From assembly GCA_019247975.1 (NCBI GenBank), contig JAFBAD010000045.1, positions 1 to 16,201 of the forward strand: a stretch of 16,201 nucleotides of DNA, read 5' to 3'. This DNA is from Acidimicrobiia bacterium. GTDB taxonomy: Bacteria > Actinomycetota > Acidimicrobiia > Acidimicrobiales > Iamiaceae. The stretch's first letter is position 1. Each line of letters opens with the position of its first letter. The translations under genes were made by a program, and so were the position numbers. Under the pieces are notes generated by a model. The model searched no databases. It was given only the letters and a program-made list of their open reading frames with translations, and had not been told where the DNA came from. Positions 1-6,807 of the stretch are shown here, one piece after another.

Positions 1-435
1 GTGGCCCTCGCGACGCGGCGGGGCCGGCGCATCGTGCGCACCCGAGTCGTCACCTTCCTCCAGCGGTCCTGGAGGAGCATGACGATCCTCGCCCGCATGC
101 CGGCCAAGCTCGCCGCGCTCTTCGGCGGTTCGATGGGTGTCACCCTCGCCTACATCGCGTCGCTGGCCGCGGCGTGCGCCGCCTTCAACGGCGGGGTCTC
201 GATCGCGCAGGTGGGGGCGGTGTACCTCGGCGCCTCCATCGTCGCGTCAGCAGCGCCGACGCCTGGCGGGCTCGGCGCGATGGAGGCCGCCCTCGTCGCC
301 GGGTTCACCGGCGTCGGCATGGACCCCGGCAAGGCGGTCGCCGCGGTCCTCGCGTACCGGCTGCTGACCTACTGGTTGCCGATCCTCCCGGGCTGGTGGA
401 GCTTCCACCGCCTCGAGCGGCGCGGCCTCATCTGA
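1..435 (+). CDS. Flippase-like integral membrane protein (LPG synthase TM / UPF0104 family), C-terminal part
   Basis: This is the 3' end of a gene that enters the window from the left; the frame is open from the first base and the first codon seen need not be the start. The visible 144 residues contain about four hydrophobic segments (roughly residues 38-62, 66-88, 92-107 and 112-135). The third is preceded by the APTPGGLGAMEAAL signature typical of the C-terminal end of the lysylphosphatidylglycerol-synthase transmembrane (UPF0104) family. Members sit in the cytoplasmic membrane and are thought to move or modify lipids; many actinobacterial versions are much longer. A basic tail (FHRLERRGLI) closes the protein. 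Its last 8 bases overlap the end of the convergent PAP2 gene. The family is clear from the motif; the lipid handled is unknown. Confidence 0.8.
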   Translation: MALATRRGRRIVRTRVVTFLQRSWRSMTILARMPAKLAALFGGSMGVTLAYIASLAAACAAFNGGVSIAQVGAVYLGASIVASAAPTPGGLGAMEAALVAGFTGVGMDPGKAVAAVLAYRLLTYWLPILPGWWSFHRLERRGLI

Positions 436-1084
436 CCTGGCCGCCCCGCCGGTCGATGCGGGGAGGCAGCCCTTCACCGCCGAGCCCGAACGCCCAGCGG
501 GACAGGGTGCCGCACAGCACCCCGAGACCGGCTCCGCCGACCACGTCGAGCGGCAGGTGCGCGCCTGCGTACACCCGCGCGAAGCCGACGAGCATCGCCG
601 CTCCCAGAGCGACGGGCCGCCAGCGCGAGGGGAGCGACGGCGCGAGCACGGCCGCCAGCGCGAACGCGACCGCGCTGTGCCCGGACACGTAACCGACCCC
701 GCCGGCGTGCTCGCGGATGTGCGCATCGGCGAAGAACGCTCCTGGCCGGCCCCGGTTGACCTCGTGCTTCACGGCCTTGCCCGACCACCAGGCGGCCTGG
801 CTCGCCACGAACGCCGCCAGCGTGAGCCGGCCGTCACGGCCGACCGCGTAGGTGATCGCCACCACGATCAGGGAGCCGACCAGGCTCCCGATCTGCATCG
901 GCCCCCACACGACCGGCCAGATGGCCCCGGGCAGCCCGTTGATCCCCTGGAACAGGTCGGCCTCCCACGCAGGGACACCGTGGTCCCGCACGACGACGAT
1001 CCAGCTGCCGAGCAGGACCGCGCTCCCGCCGACGACGGTCACCACCTCCACGGGGTGGACGGAACGGGTCGACCGCACGGCCAC
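428..1084 (-). CDS. PAP2-family membrane phosphatase
   Basis: This is a membrane phosphatase of the PAP2 / acid phosphatase superfamily, 218 residues from the GTG at 1084. All three family motifs are present: Lys106-x6-Arg113-Pro114, Ser134-Gly-His136, and Arg170-x5-His176-x3-Asp180. His176 is the expected nucleophile, with His136 as acid. Five or six hydrophobic segments surround them (about residues 13-32, 56-82, 87-102, 132-150, 157-172 and 180-200). Known relatives dephosphorylate phosphatidic acid, undecaprenyl pyrophosphate or related lipid phosphates on the outer face of the membrane. A TTG three codons upstream (1093) is an alternative start; neither has a strong ribosome site. The gene lies 52 bases after the MBL gene on the same strand and may end that operon. 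Its 3' end overlaps the convergent flippase-like gene by 8 bases. The substrate is not predictable. Confidence 0.87.
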   Translation of the reverse strand: MAVRSTRSVHPVEVVTVVGGSAVLLGSWIVVVRDHGVPAWEADLFQGINGLPGAIWPVVWGPMQIGSLVGSLIVVAITYAVGRDGRLTLAAFVASQAAWWSGKAVKHEVNRGRPGAFFADAHIREHAGGVGYVSGHSAVAFALAAVLAPSLPSRWRPVALGAAMLVGFARVYAGAHLPLDVVGGAGLGVLCGTLSRWAFGLGGEGLPPRIDRRGGQVR

Positions 1085-1136
1085 GGGGCGCAAACCTACG
1101 AGGGCGACAGCCCGCCGTGCTGGACGGCTCGGGCGA

Positions 1137-2159
1137 TCAGTCCTCGAGCAGCTCCCAGGTGGCCGGCTCGCCGTCGAGCTCGCGCACGATGCCGCGGCGC
1201 TCCAGCGCCCGCAGGTGGGCGAGCGCCTCGCCCAGCGCGGCGCGCTTCATGAAGCCCTCGATCTTGTCCCACGACCGGGACCACGACATGTTCTCGGCGA
1301 TCGCCCACGACGTGGTCACGCCCGAGCGCAGCGCGACGACGATCTCGTCGAAGCGGTGCTCGTGGTGCTCCTTGAGCTGGAGGACCCGCCCCGACAGGTC
1401 GACGAAGCGGTGCTCGTGCGCGGGGAGCACCTCCTGCGCGGGGTACTGGTCGACCTTGTCGAGCGCGTTGAGGAAGTCGCCGAGCGGGTTGTCGCCGGCC
1501 TGCGGGTGGAACGGGATGTTCGGCGTGATGCGGGGGAGCACGTGGTCGCCCGAGAGCATCAGCTGGTTGGCCGGTTCCCAGAAGCACAGGTGCCCCGGCG
1601 AGTGGCCCGGCGTCCAGATGGCCTTGAGGTCCCACCCCTTCACCTCGGGCCGGTCGCCGTCCTCGAGGAGCACGTCGGGCAGGACCGGGTCGACGAGCGG
1701 CCGTACGGGCATCGCGGCCTGGGTGAGCGACTCGATCACGTCCTGCGGCGCGCCGGCCCGCCGCATCAGGGCGCTCATGCGCTCGAGCAGGTCGCTCGGA
1801 TCGATGTAGCGGTGCTCGATCAGGCCTGCGTCGGCCGGGTGCAGCGAGATCCACGCGCCCGACGCCTCACGCAGCCGCCCCGCGAGGCCGTAGTGGTCGG
1901 GGTGCACGTGGGTGACCATGACCCCGCGCAGGTCGGTGATCTCGTAGCCCGCCTTGGCCAGGCCGGCCACGACTGCGCCGTAGGCCTCGTCGGTGTTCCA
2001 GCCCGCGTCGACGACGTACGCGCCGTCGTCGGACTCGAACAGGTAGACGAACACGTGGCCGAGCGACGACATCGGCAACGGCACGGGGATGCTCCACAGC
2101 CCCGGCCGGAGCCGCTCGACCGGCGGGAGCGGTGGTGCCCCGGCGTGGTGCCCGTCCAC
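1137..2159 (-). CDS. MBL-fold metallo-hydrolase with C-terminal winged-helix-like domain
   Basis: This is a 340-residue metallo-beta-lactamase-fold hydrolase. The zinc ligands are in their usual order: His84-x-His86-x-Asp88-His89, His186 in TPGHSPGH, Asp205 in SGDH and His248 in PAHEH. The last 75 or so residues (265-340) lack these motifs and look like the small helical, winged-helix-like domain of LACTB2-type MBL proteins. The GTG at 2159 is chosen because it keeps the conserved strand before residue 40 (LWSIPVPLP) and falls just after the SDR stop, leaving 10 bases. The frame stays open upstream, but that part lies inside the SDR gene. The fold covers thioesterases, lactonases, ribonucleases and glyoxalase II. 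Position between an SDR and a lipid phosphatase in an acyl-CoA region suggests a small-molecule ester or thioester substrate, which is inference only. Confidence 0.87.
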   Translation of the reverse strand: MDGHHAGAPPLPPVERLRPGLWSIPVPLPMSSLGHVFVYLFESDDGAYVVDAGWNTDEAYGAVVAGLAKAGYEITDLRGVMVTHVHPDHYGLAGRLREASGAWISLHPADAGLIEHRYIDPSDLLERMSALMRRAGAPQDVIESLTQAAMPVRPLVDPVLPDVLLEDGDRPEVKGWDLKAIWTPGHSPGHLCFWEPANQLMLSGDHVLPRITPNIPFHPQAGDNPLGDFLNALDKVDQYPAQEVLPAHEHRFVDLSGRVLQLKEHHEHRFDEIVVALRSGVTTSWAIAENMSWSRSWDKIEGFMKRAALGEALAHLRALERRGIVRELDGEPATWELLED

Positions 2160-2169
2160 GGCTGCGGGC

Positions 2170-2928
2170 CTACTTCGGCGCGAACCGCTGGCCGGCGTCG
2201 AGGCGGATGGTCGAGCCGTTGAGCATCGGGGTCTCGACGATGGCGACGGCCAGCCGGCCGTACTCCTCGGGACGGCCCATCCGCTTCGGGAACGCCGCGT
2301 CCTTGGTGAGCACGTCGGCGTACTCGTCGGGGATGCCCTCGGTGAGGCCGGTGCTGAACAGGCTCGGCGCGATCGTGAGCACGCGGATGCCGAGGCTGCC
2401 GAGATCACGGGCCATGGTGAAGGTCATGCCGGCGATGCCGGCCTTCGCCGCGGTGTAGGCGACCTGACCGATCTGGCCCTCGAAGGCGGCGATCGACGCG
2501 GTGTCGATGATCACGCCGCGCTCACCGTCCTCGGGCTCGTTCTTCGACATGTGCGACGCCTGGAGCCGGTTCAGGTTGAACGTCGCGACGAGGTTCAGGT
2601 CGATGACCTTCTGGAAGTCCTGGAGCGGGTGCGGGCCTTCCTTCGTGAGCGTGCGCTTGGCGATGCCGCCGCCTGCGGTGTTGACCGCGATGTGCAGGCC
2701 GCCCATCGCCTCGACCGCGCCGGCGAGCGCCTGCTCCGCGCCCTCCCAGTCGGTCACGTCGACCGGGAAGAACGAGCCGCCGAGCGACTTCGCCACCTCG
2801 TCACCGGCCGACGAGGCCAGGTCGAGGATCGAGACGGACGCGCCCTTCGCGGCGAGCTGCTCGGCGCTCGACCGGGCCATGCCCGATGCACCACCCACCA
2901 CGACGGCCTTCTTGCCCTTGATCTCCAC
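2170..2928 (-). CDS. SDR-family dehydrogenase, HSD17B10 / 3-hydroxyacyl-CoA dehydrogenase type 2-like
   Basis: This is a 252-residue classical short-chain dehydrogenase. It has a glycine-rich cofactor motif (GGASGMA, residues 12-18), Asp36 at the end of the second strand (usually a sign of NAD rather than NADP), NTAGG at 83-87, and the catalytic set Ser145, Tyr158 and Lys162. The stretch TASIAAFEGQIGQ before the active tyrosine, the later TIAPSLF and the C-terminal LNGSTIRLDAGQR closely recall human HSD17B10. That enzyme oxidises 3-hydroxyacyl-CoA, 2-methyl-3-hydroxybutyryl-CoA and some hydroxysteroids. The GTG start at 2928 follows a strong AAGGAGGAG ribosome site by 4 bases, which fixes the start. 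It is the first gene of a minus-strand run with the MBL and PAP2 genes and is divergent from the TetR gene, so it is a likely regulatory target. Likely the third step of beta-oxidation for a branched or cyclic acyl-CoA (inferred). Confidence 0.9.
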   Translation of the reverse strand: MEIKGKKAVVVGGASGMARSSAEQLAAKGASVSILDLASSAGDEVAKSLGGSFFPVDVTDWEGAEQALAGAVEAMGGLHIAVNTAGGGIAKRTLTKEGPHPLQDFQKVIDLNLVATFNLNRLQASHMSKNEPEDGERGVIIDTASIAAFEGQIGQVAYTAAKAGIAGMTFTMARDLGSLGIRVLTIAPSLFSTGLTEGIPDEYADVLTKDAAFPKRMGRPEEYGRLAVAIVETPMLNGSTIRLDAGQRFAPK

Positions 2929-3012
2929 CTGGCTCCTCCTTCGATCGGAACCGCAAGCTCTATTGCCCCCGGTGCGGCCGGCGCAAGAACCGCGGCGGGT
3001 TCCGTCGCTACC
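2929..3012. promoter_or_regulatory. Divergent control region with candidate TetR operator half-sites
   Basis: This is the gap between the SDR and TetR starts. GAACC occurs at 2948-2952 and 2987-2991, and its complement GGTTC at 2998-3002. The last two form a 16-bp inverted repeat with a 6-base spacer just before the TetR start. CGGAACC (2946-2952) and GGTTCCG (2998-3004) frame the whole region. GCAA/TTGC half-sites lie at 2953-2956, 2963-2966 and 2983-2986, the first two being inverted around 6 bases. On the minus strand, TTGCGC (2981-2986) followed after 17 bases by an AT-richer hexamer is a possible SDR promoter. TetR regulators commonly bind inverted repeats in such divergent gaps. Which repeat is the operator, if any, is not known. 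Confidence 0.4.
2932..2940 (-). promoter_or_regulatory. Strong ribosome binding site of the SDR gene
   Basis: On the minus strand the purine run AAGGAGGAG ends 4 bases before the GTG at 2928. It is the best ribosome site in the window. It settles the SDR start, since the reading frame stays open far upstream into the opposite-strand TetR gene. Confidence 0.75.
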
Positions 3013-3021
3013 GTGAGCGCC

Positions 3022-3687
3022 GTGGCCAGGTCCTCCGCCGCCGAGCCCGGGGTCGTCACGCGGCCCGGCCGGCCCCGCCGCTACGAGGAGGCCGAGGAGC
3101 TGGAGCTGCTCCTCGACGCTGCGTTCGAGGTGATGCGGCGCGCCGGCTACCAGCAGGTCACCGTCAACGACATCCTCACCGAAGCGGGGATGTCGACCCG
3201 CTCCTTCTACCGGCACTTCGCCTCGAAGGAGGACCTGCTGCGGGGCCTGTTCCGCCGGGAGGCGGAGCAGTTCGCCACCGCGGTGGAGCGCCGGGTGTCG
3301 GTGGCGCACACGCCGGTCGACGCGCTCGCCACGTGGATCGACGAGATCCTCGGCTTCGGCCTCGACCGGCCCCGCGCCCGCCGGGCCGCGGTGCTGCTCG
3401 CCCCGGACGCGATGCGCTCGCTCGATCCCGCAGAGGTCCGCCGTGCGCTGGAGCTGCTCATCGTCCCGCTGCGCTCCGTGCTCGCCACCGGCGCGGCTGA
3501 CGGGTCGTTCCACGGCATCGACCCCGACGGCGACGCCGCCCAGGTCAGCGCGTTGACCTGGGAGACGGCGTCGCGCCTCCATGACGCAACCTCGCGCTCG
3601 CAGCGGGACGGGCTGCGAGCCTCCCTCGTCTCCTTCGTGAACCGGGCCCTCGGCGCCGGTACGGTTGCAAACGGGATTTCCGAATGA
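3022..3687 (+). CDS. TetR/AcrR-family transcriptional regulator
   Basis: This is a 221-residue regulator from the GTG at 3022; a GTG at 3013 would add three residues and cannot be excluded. The N-terminal DNA-binding domain covers about residues 25-72 and has the TetR helix-turn-helix pattern: TVNDILTEAGMSTRSFYRHF followed by SKEDLL. The remaining 145 or so residues are an all-helical ligand-binding and dimerisation domain without a recognisable ligand signature. A flexible arginine-rich lead (TRPGRPRR) precedes the domain, as is common in actinobacterial members. It is divergent from the SDR gene and upstream of the fused acyl-CoA dehydrogenase on the same strand. A role as a repressor that senses an acyl-CoA or lipid intermediate would fit, but this is inferred from context. 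Its stop (3685-3687) overlaps the ATG of a 13-codon mini-ORF. Confidence 0.88.
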   Translation: MARSSAAEPGVVTRPGRPRRYEEAEELELLLDAAFEVMRRAGYQQVTVNDILTEAGMSTRSFYRHFASKEDLLRGLFRREAEQFATAVERRVSVAHTPVDALATWIDEILGFGLDRPRARRAAVLLAPDAMRSLDPAEVRRALELLIVPLRSVLATGAADGSFHGIDPDGDAAQVSALTWETASRLHDATSRSQRDGLRASLVSFVNRALGAGTVANGISE

Positions 3688-3725
3688 CCACTACCACCTC
3701 AGCAGAGGACTGCCACCACCCATGA
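3684..3725 (+). CDS. Possible 13-residue linker or leader peptide between TetR and acyl-CoA dehydrogenase genes
   Basis: The frame reads MTTTTSAEDCHHP and then stops. Its ATG (3684-3686) overlaps the TetR stop as ATGA, and its own TGA (3723-3725) overlaps the dehydrogenase ATG (3722-3724), again as ATGA. Ribosomes could therefore pass from regulator to dehydrogenase by two termination-reinitiation steps. There is no clear ribosome site before it, and the AGAGGA at 3704-3709 inside it would serve the dehydrogenase. Short frames arise by chance, so translation is unproven; the double overlap is the only reason it is listed. Confidence 0.3.
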   Translation: MTTTTSAEDCHHP

Positions 3726-5875
3726 CGATCGCGATCACCGAGGACCACCAGGCTCTGTCCCAGACCGCCTCCGAGGTGCTGGAGAAGCACGGCGCCCGGG
3801 CTGCGGCGAGGGCGCTGCTCGAGGCCGAGACCGAAGGCGTGCCCGACTTCTGGGACGAGGTCGTGGCCCTCGGCTGGCTCGGCCTGCACCTGCCCGAGGA
3901 GCACGGCGGGTCCGGCTACACCCTCTCCGAGCTCGTGATCGTGGTCGAAGAGCTCGGCCAGGCGATCACGCCCGGTCCGTTCGTACCGACGGTCATCGCC
4001 AGCGCGGTGATCGCCGCCTCGGGTGACGACGGCGCGAAGAGCCGTTGGCTTCCGGGCCTGGCCGGCGGGGCGACGAAGGCCGGCGTGGCGCTGGCCGCGG
4101 ACGTCGAGATCCGCAACGGCAAGGTCCACGGCTCCGCGGCAGTGGTGGTCGGCGGCGGCCTCGCCGACGTCGTGCTCGTTCCTGCGGGCGACGACGTCGC
4201 GGTCGTGGAGATCGGTAGCGGCACCAGCGTCGAGACGCCGACCAACCTCGACCCGACGCGGCGCTCGTCCCGGGTGACCTTCGACGGCGCCGCCGCCGAC
4301 GTGCTCCCGGGCGCGCGGCAGACGCTCGTCGACCTGGCCCGCACGATCTTCTCCGCCGAGGCCACCGGCGTCGCCCGTGAGTGCACGGAGCTCGCGGCGG
4401 CGTACGCGAAGGAACGCATCCAGTTCGGCCGGCCGATCGCCACGTACCAGGCGGTGAAGCACCACTGCGCCAACATGCTCGTCGCCGCCGAGCTCGCCAC
4501 CGCCGCCGTGTGGGACGCGGCCCGGGCGGCGTCGACCGGTGGTGACCAGCTCAGCTACGCAGCGGCGGTGGCGGCCACGCTCGCCGCGACCGCCGCCGAC
4601 GAGTGCGCCAACCTGAACACGCAGGTGCACGGCGGCATCGGCTTCACCTGGGAGCACGACGCGCACCTCTACATGCGTCGGGCCACCGCGCTCGAGGCGG
4701 TGCTCGACCCGGACGGCGCGGCCGCCGACGTCACCGACCTCGCCCGCCGCGGCGTGCGCCGGGCCAAGTCGGTCGACCTGCCGCCCGAGGCCGAGGAGAT
4801 CCGCACGACGGTGCGCGAGTTCATCGACACGATCAAGGACCTCGACGCGGACGCCCAGCGCGAGCAGCTCGTCACCTCCGGCTACGCGATGCCGCACTGG
4901 CCGGAGCCGTGGGGACGCGGTGCGGGTGCGGTCGAGCAGCTCGTGATCGAGCAGGAGCTCGGCGCAGCCGGCATCGAACGGCCGCAGTACTCGATCACCG
5001 GTTGGGTCATCCTCACGCTCATCCAGCACGCCACCGAGGACCAGGTGTCCCGCTGGGTCCTGCCGGCGCTGCGCCAGGAGCTGATCTGGTGCCAGCTGTT
5101 CAGCGAGCCCGACGCCGGGTCCGACGCGGCCGGCATCAAGACGCGCGGCACGCGGGTCGACGGCGGCTGGAAGGTCAGCGGCCAGAAGGTCTGGACCAGC
5201 GGTGCGCACCTCGCCCGCTACGGGTTCGCGACTGTCCGCACCAACCCGGACGCGCCGAAGCACAACGGCATCACGACGATGGTCATCGACATGAAGGCAC
5301 CGGGCGTCGAAGTGCGACCGCTCAAGATGCCGACCGGCAACTCCGAGTTCAACGAGGTCTTCTTCGACGACGTGTTCGTGCCCGATGATGACGTGGTCGG
5401 TCCGGTCGACAACGGCTGGACGGTGGCCCGGGCGACGCTCGGCAACGAGAGCGTGAGCATCGGCGGTGGCCAGGGCGGCGGCGGCATGCCGGTCGACGGC
5501 CTGATCGCCGCCTACGACGCGAACCCCGATCGCATGGCCGGTGGCGCCGCTCGCATCGGCCGGTACGCAGCGATCAACCACGCGATGGCGTCGATGAACC
5601 TGCGCAGCGCGCACCGTGCGGTCGCGGGCGGCGGCCCCGGTCCTGAGGGCAACGTCACCAAGCTGGTGCTGTCGGAGCAGGGCCACGAGGCCGCCGCGAT
5701 GATGGTCGACCTCAGCGGTCGCGACACCGTCTACATGGACGGCGCGAACGCGATGACCGGGATGATGGTGCTCATGCACCGCGCGATGTCGATCGCCGGC
5801 GGCACGTCGGAGATCAAGCGCAACCAGATCGGCGAGCGCATCCTCGGCCTGCCGCGCGACCCGCTGATCAACTGA
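3722..5875 (+). CDS. Double-length (fused) acyl-CoA dehydrogenase, FadE6/FadE22/FadE34-like
   Basis: This 717-residue protein is two acyl-CoA dehydrogenase units in tandem, about residues 1-350 and 355-717; ordinary members have about 380. The first half has RIQFGRPIATYQAVKHH and VHGGIGFTWEHDAHLYMRR. The second has the flavin-binding LFSEPDAGSDAAG (about 460) and KVSGQKVWTSGA, ending in GGTSEIKRNQIGERILGLPRD. By hand alignment, the glutamate base of the long-chain and isovaleryl types is Ala in the first half but Glu576 (LGNES) in the second; neither half has the medium-chain YEGT glutamate. The second half is thus probably the catalytic one, as in mycobacterial heteromeric enzymes where one subunit is active. 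Relatives such as FadE34 act on sterol side-chain CoA esters. The ATG at 3722 is preceded by AGAGGA and lies 34 bases after the TetR stop. The hydrolase gene follows after 7 bases. Confidence 0.9.
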   Translation: MTIAITEDHQALSQTASEVLEKHGARAAARALLEAETEGVPDFWDEVVALGWLGLHLPEEHGGSGYTLSELVIVVEELGQAITPGPFVPTVIASAVIAASGDDGAKSRWLPGLAGGATKAGVALAADVEIRNGKVHGSAAVVVGGGLADVVLVPAGDDVAVVEIGSGTSVETPTNLDPTRRSSRVTFDGAAADVLPGARQTLVDLARTIFSAEATGVARECTELAAAYAKERIQFGRPIATYQAVKHHCANMLVAAELATAAVWDAARAASTGGDQLSYAAAVAATLAATAADECANLNTQVHGGIGFTWEHDAHLYMRRATALEAVLDPDGAAADVTDLARRGVRRAKSVDLPPEAEEIRTTVREFIDTIKDLDADAQREQLVTSGYAMPHWPEPWGRGAGAVEQLVIEQELGAAGIERPQYSITGWVILTLIQHATEDQVSRWVLPALRQELIWCQLFSEPDAGSDAAGIKTRGTRVDGGWKVSGQKVWTSGAHLARYGFATVRTNPDAPKHNGITTMVIDMKAPGVEVRPLKMPTGNSEFNEVFFDDVFVPDDDVVGPVDNGWTVARATLGNESVSIGGGQGGGGMPVDGLIAAYDANPDRMAGGAARIGRYAAINHAMASMNLRSAHRAVAGGGPGPEGNVTKLVLSEQGHEAAAMMVDLSGRDTVYMDGANAMTGMMVLMHRAMSIAGGTSEIKRNQIGERILGLPRDPLIN

Positions 5876-5882
5876 TCCACCG

Positions 5883-6737
5883 GTGACCGACATCCGACTG
5901 GCCGGCCACGGCCTGCAGCTCGCCGCGACCACGTACGGCGACCCCGACCGACCACCGATCGTCCTGCTCCACGGCGGCGGCCAGACCCGCCACGCCTGGG
6001 GCGGTGCGGGTCAGGTCTTCGCCGCTCGTGGCCGCTACGCGCTGTCGGTCGACCTCCGTGGCCATGGCGACAGCGACTGGGCGCCCGACGCGGACTACGG
6101 CATGACCGCGTTCGCCGAGGACGTGCGGTCGGTCGCGCTCTCGTTGCCGTCGCTCCCGGTGCTGGTCGGCGCGTCGCTCGGCGGGCTCGCATCGCTCGTC
6201 GCCGTAGGTGAGGCGACCATGCCGGTGACAACTGCGCTCGTCCTGGTCGACGTCACGCCGCGCGTCGAGCAGGAAGGCGCGATGCACATCCACGACTTCA
6301 TGATGCAGGGCATGGACGGCTTCGAGCGGCTCGAGGACGCGGCCGACGTGATCGCCGCCTTCGTGCCGCACCGCCCGCGTCCGAAGGACCTCTCAGGGCT
6401 GCAGAAGAACCTCCGCCTGAAGGAGGATGGTCGCTGGCACTGGCACTGGGACCCCCGCTTCATCGACGCCCGCGAGGGGATCGACGGTCAGGAGGGCCTC
6501 GTCGACCACGGCCGCCTGACCGCAGCTGCCGCTCGGGTGAAGGTCCCGACCCTGCTGGTGCGCGGCCGGATGAGCGACATCGTGAGCGAAGAGGGCGTGC
6601 GCGAGCTGCAGGAGCTGGTTCCCCACGCTGAGGTGGTCGACGTCGCCGGCGCCGGCCACATGGTCGCCGGCGACCGCAACGACGCCTTCAACGACGCCGT
6701 CCTCGAGTTCGTGGAACGAGTAGCCCCCACCCCCTGA
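5883..6737 (+). CDS. Alpha/beta-fold hydrolase
   Basis: This is a 284-residue alpha/beta hydrolase starting at GTG 5883, 7 bases after the fused dehydrogenase stop, so very likely co-transcribed and coupled to it. The oxyanion motif HGGG is at 30-33, the nucleophile elbow GASLGG puts the serine at 98, and the acid and base are likely Asp232 (GRMSDIV) and His259 (GAGHM). A cap region lies between about 125 and 215 and includes the tryptophan/histidine-rich RWHWHWDP at 184-191. The nucleophile is serine, so esterase, thioesterase or C-C hydrolase chemistry is more likely than dehalogenase or epoxide hydrolase, which use aspartate. The operon partner suggests an acyl ester or acyl-CoA substrate. 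The gene ends at the compound hairpin at 6743-6793. The exact reaction cannot be assigned. Confidence 0.88.
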   Translation: MTDIRLAGHGLQLAATTYGDPDRPPIVLLHGGGQTRHAWGGAGQVFAARGRYALSVDLRGHGDSDWAPDADYGMTAFAEDVRSVALSLPSLPVLVGASLGGLASLVAVGEATMPVTTALVLVDVTPRVEQEGAMHIHDFMMQGMDGFERLEDAADVIAAFVPHRPRPKDLSGLQKNLRLKEDGRWHWHWDPRFIDAREGIDGQEGLVDHGRLTAAAARVKVPTLLVRGRMSDIVSEEGVRELQELVPHAEVVDVAGAGHMVAGDRNDAFNDAVLEFVERVAPTP

Positions 6738-6742
6738 CAACC

Positions 6743-6793
6743 CGAAATTGGCCCGGTTACCCGCGCCATGCGCGGCCAACCCGGCCAATTTCG
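6743..6793. terminator. Compound hairpin, probable bidirectional terminator
   Basis: CGAAATTGGCCCGGTT (6743-6758) pairs with AACCCGGCCAATTTCG (6778-6793) at 15 of 16 positions, the first 11 pairs being perfect. The loop holds a second perfect stem, CCGCGC (6761-6766) with GCGCGG (6770-6775), around the triplet CAT. The structure lies between the converging ends of the hydrolase (stop 6735-6737) and the enoyl-CoA hydratase (stop 6808-6810). An AAATT/AATTT tract at each outer end gives a short U-rich segment for either strand. No other convergent pair in the window has such a structure. It could instead be a copy of a small palindromic repeat family. Confidence 0.65.
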
Positions 6794-6807
6794 CCCTCGG
6801 GGGTGGT

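Noticed and set aside
852..2222. A 456-codon plus-strand frame opposite the PAP2 and MBL genes.
   Set aside because: Composition is Arg/Val/Glu-rich without domains, and both opposite-strand genes have complete catalytic motifs.
2089..3012. A long lead upstream of the TetR gene in the same frame.
   Set aside because: It runs antisense through the SDR gene; the TetR domain needs only the part after about 3022.
2929..3582. Extension of the SDR frame upstream to make a 470-residue protein.
   Set aside because: The extra part is antisense to the TetR gene, and the GTG at 2928 has a strong ribosome site and matches the family's N-terminus.
3545..5932. A 795-codon open frame on the minus strand across the fused acyl-CoA dehydrogenase.
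   Set aside because: It is antisense to a gene with clear motifs, and its translation is Arg/His/Val/Asp/Gly-rich low-complexity text typical of the complement of GC-rich coding DNA. No family motif is seen.
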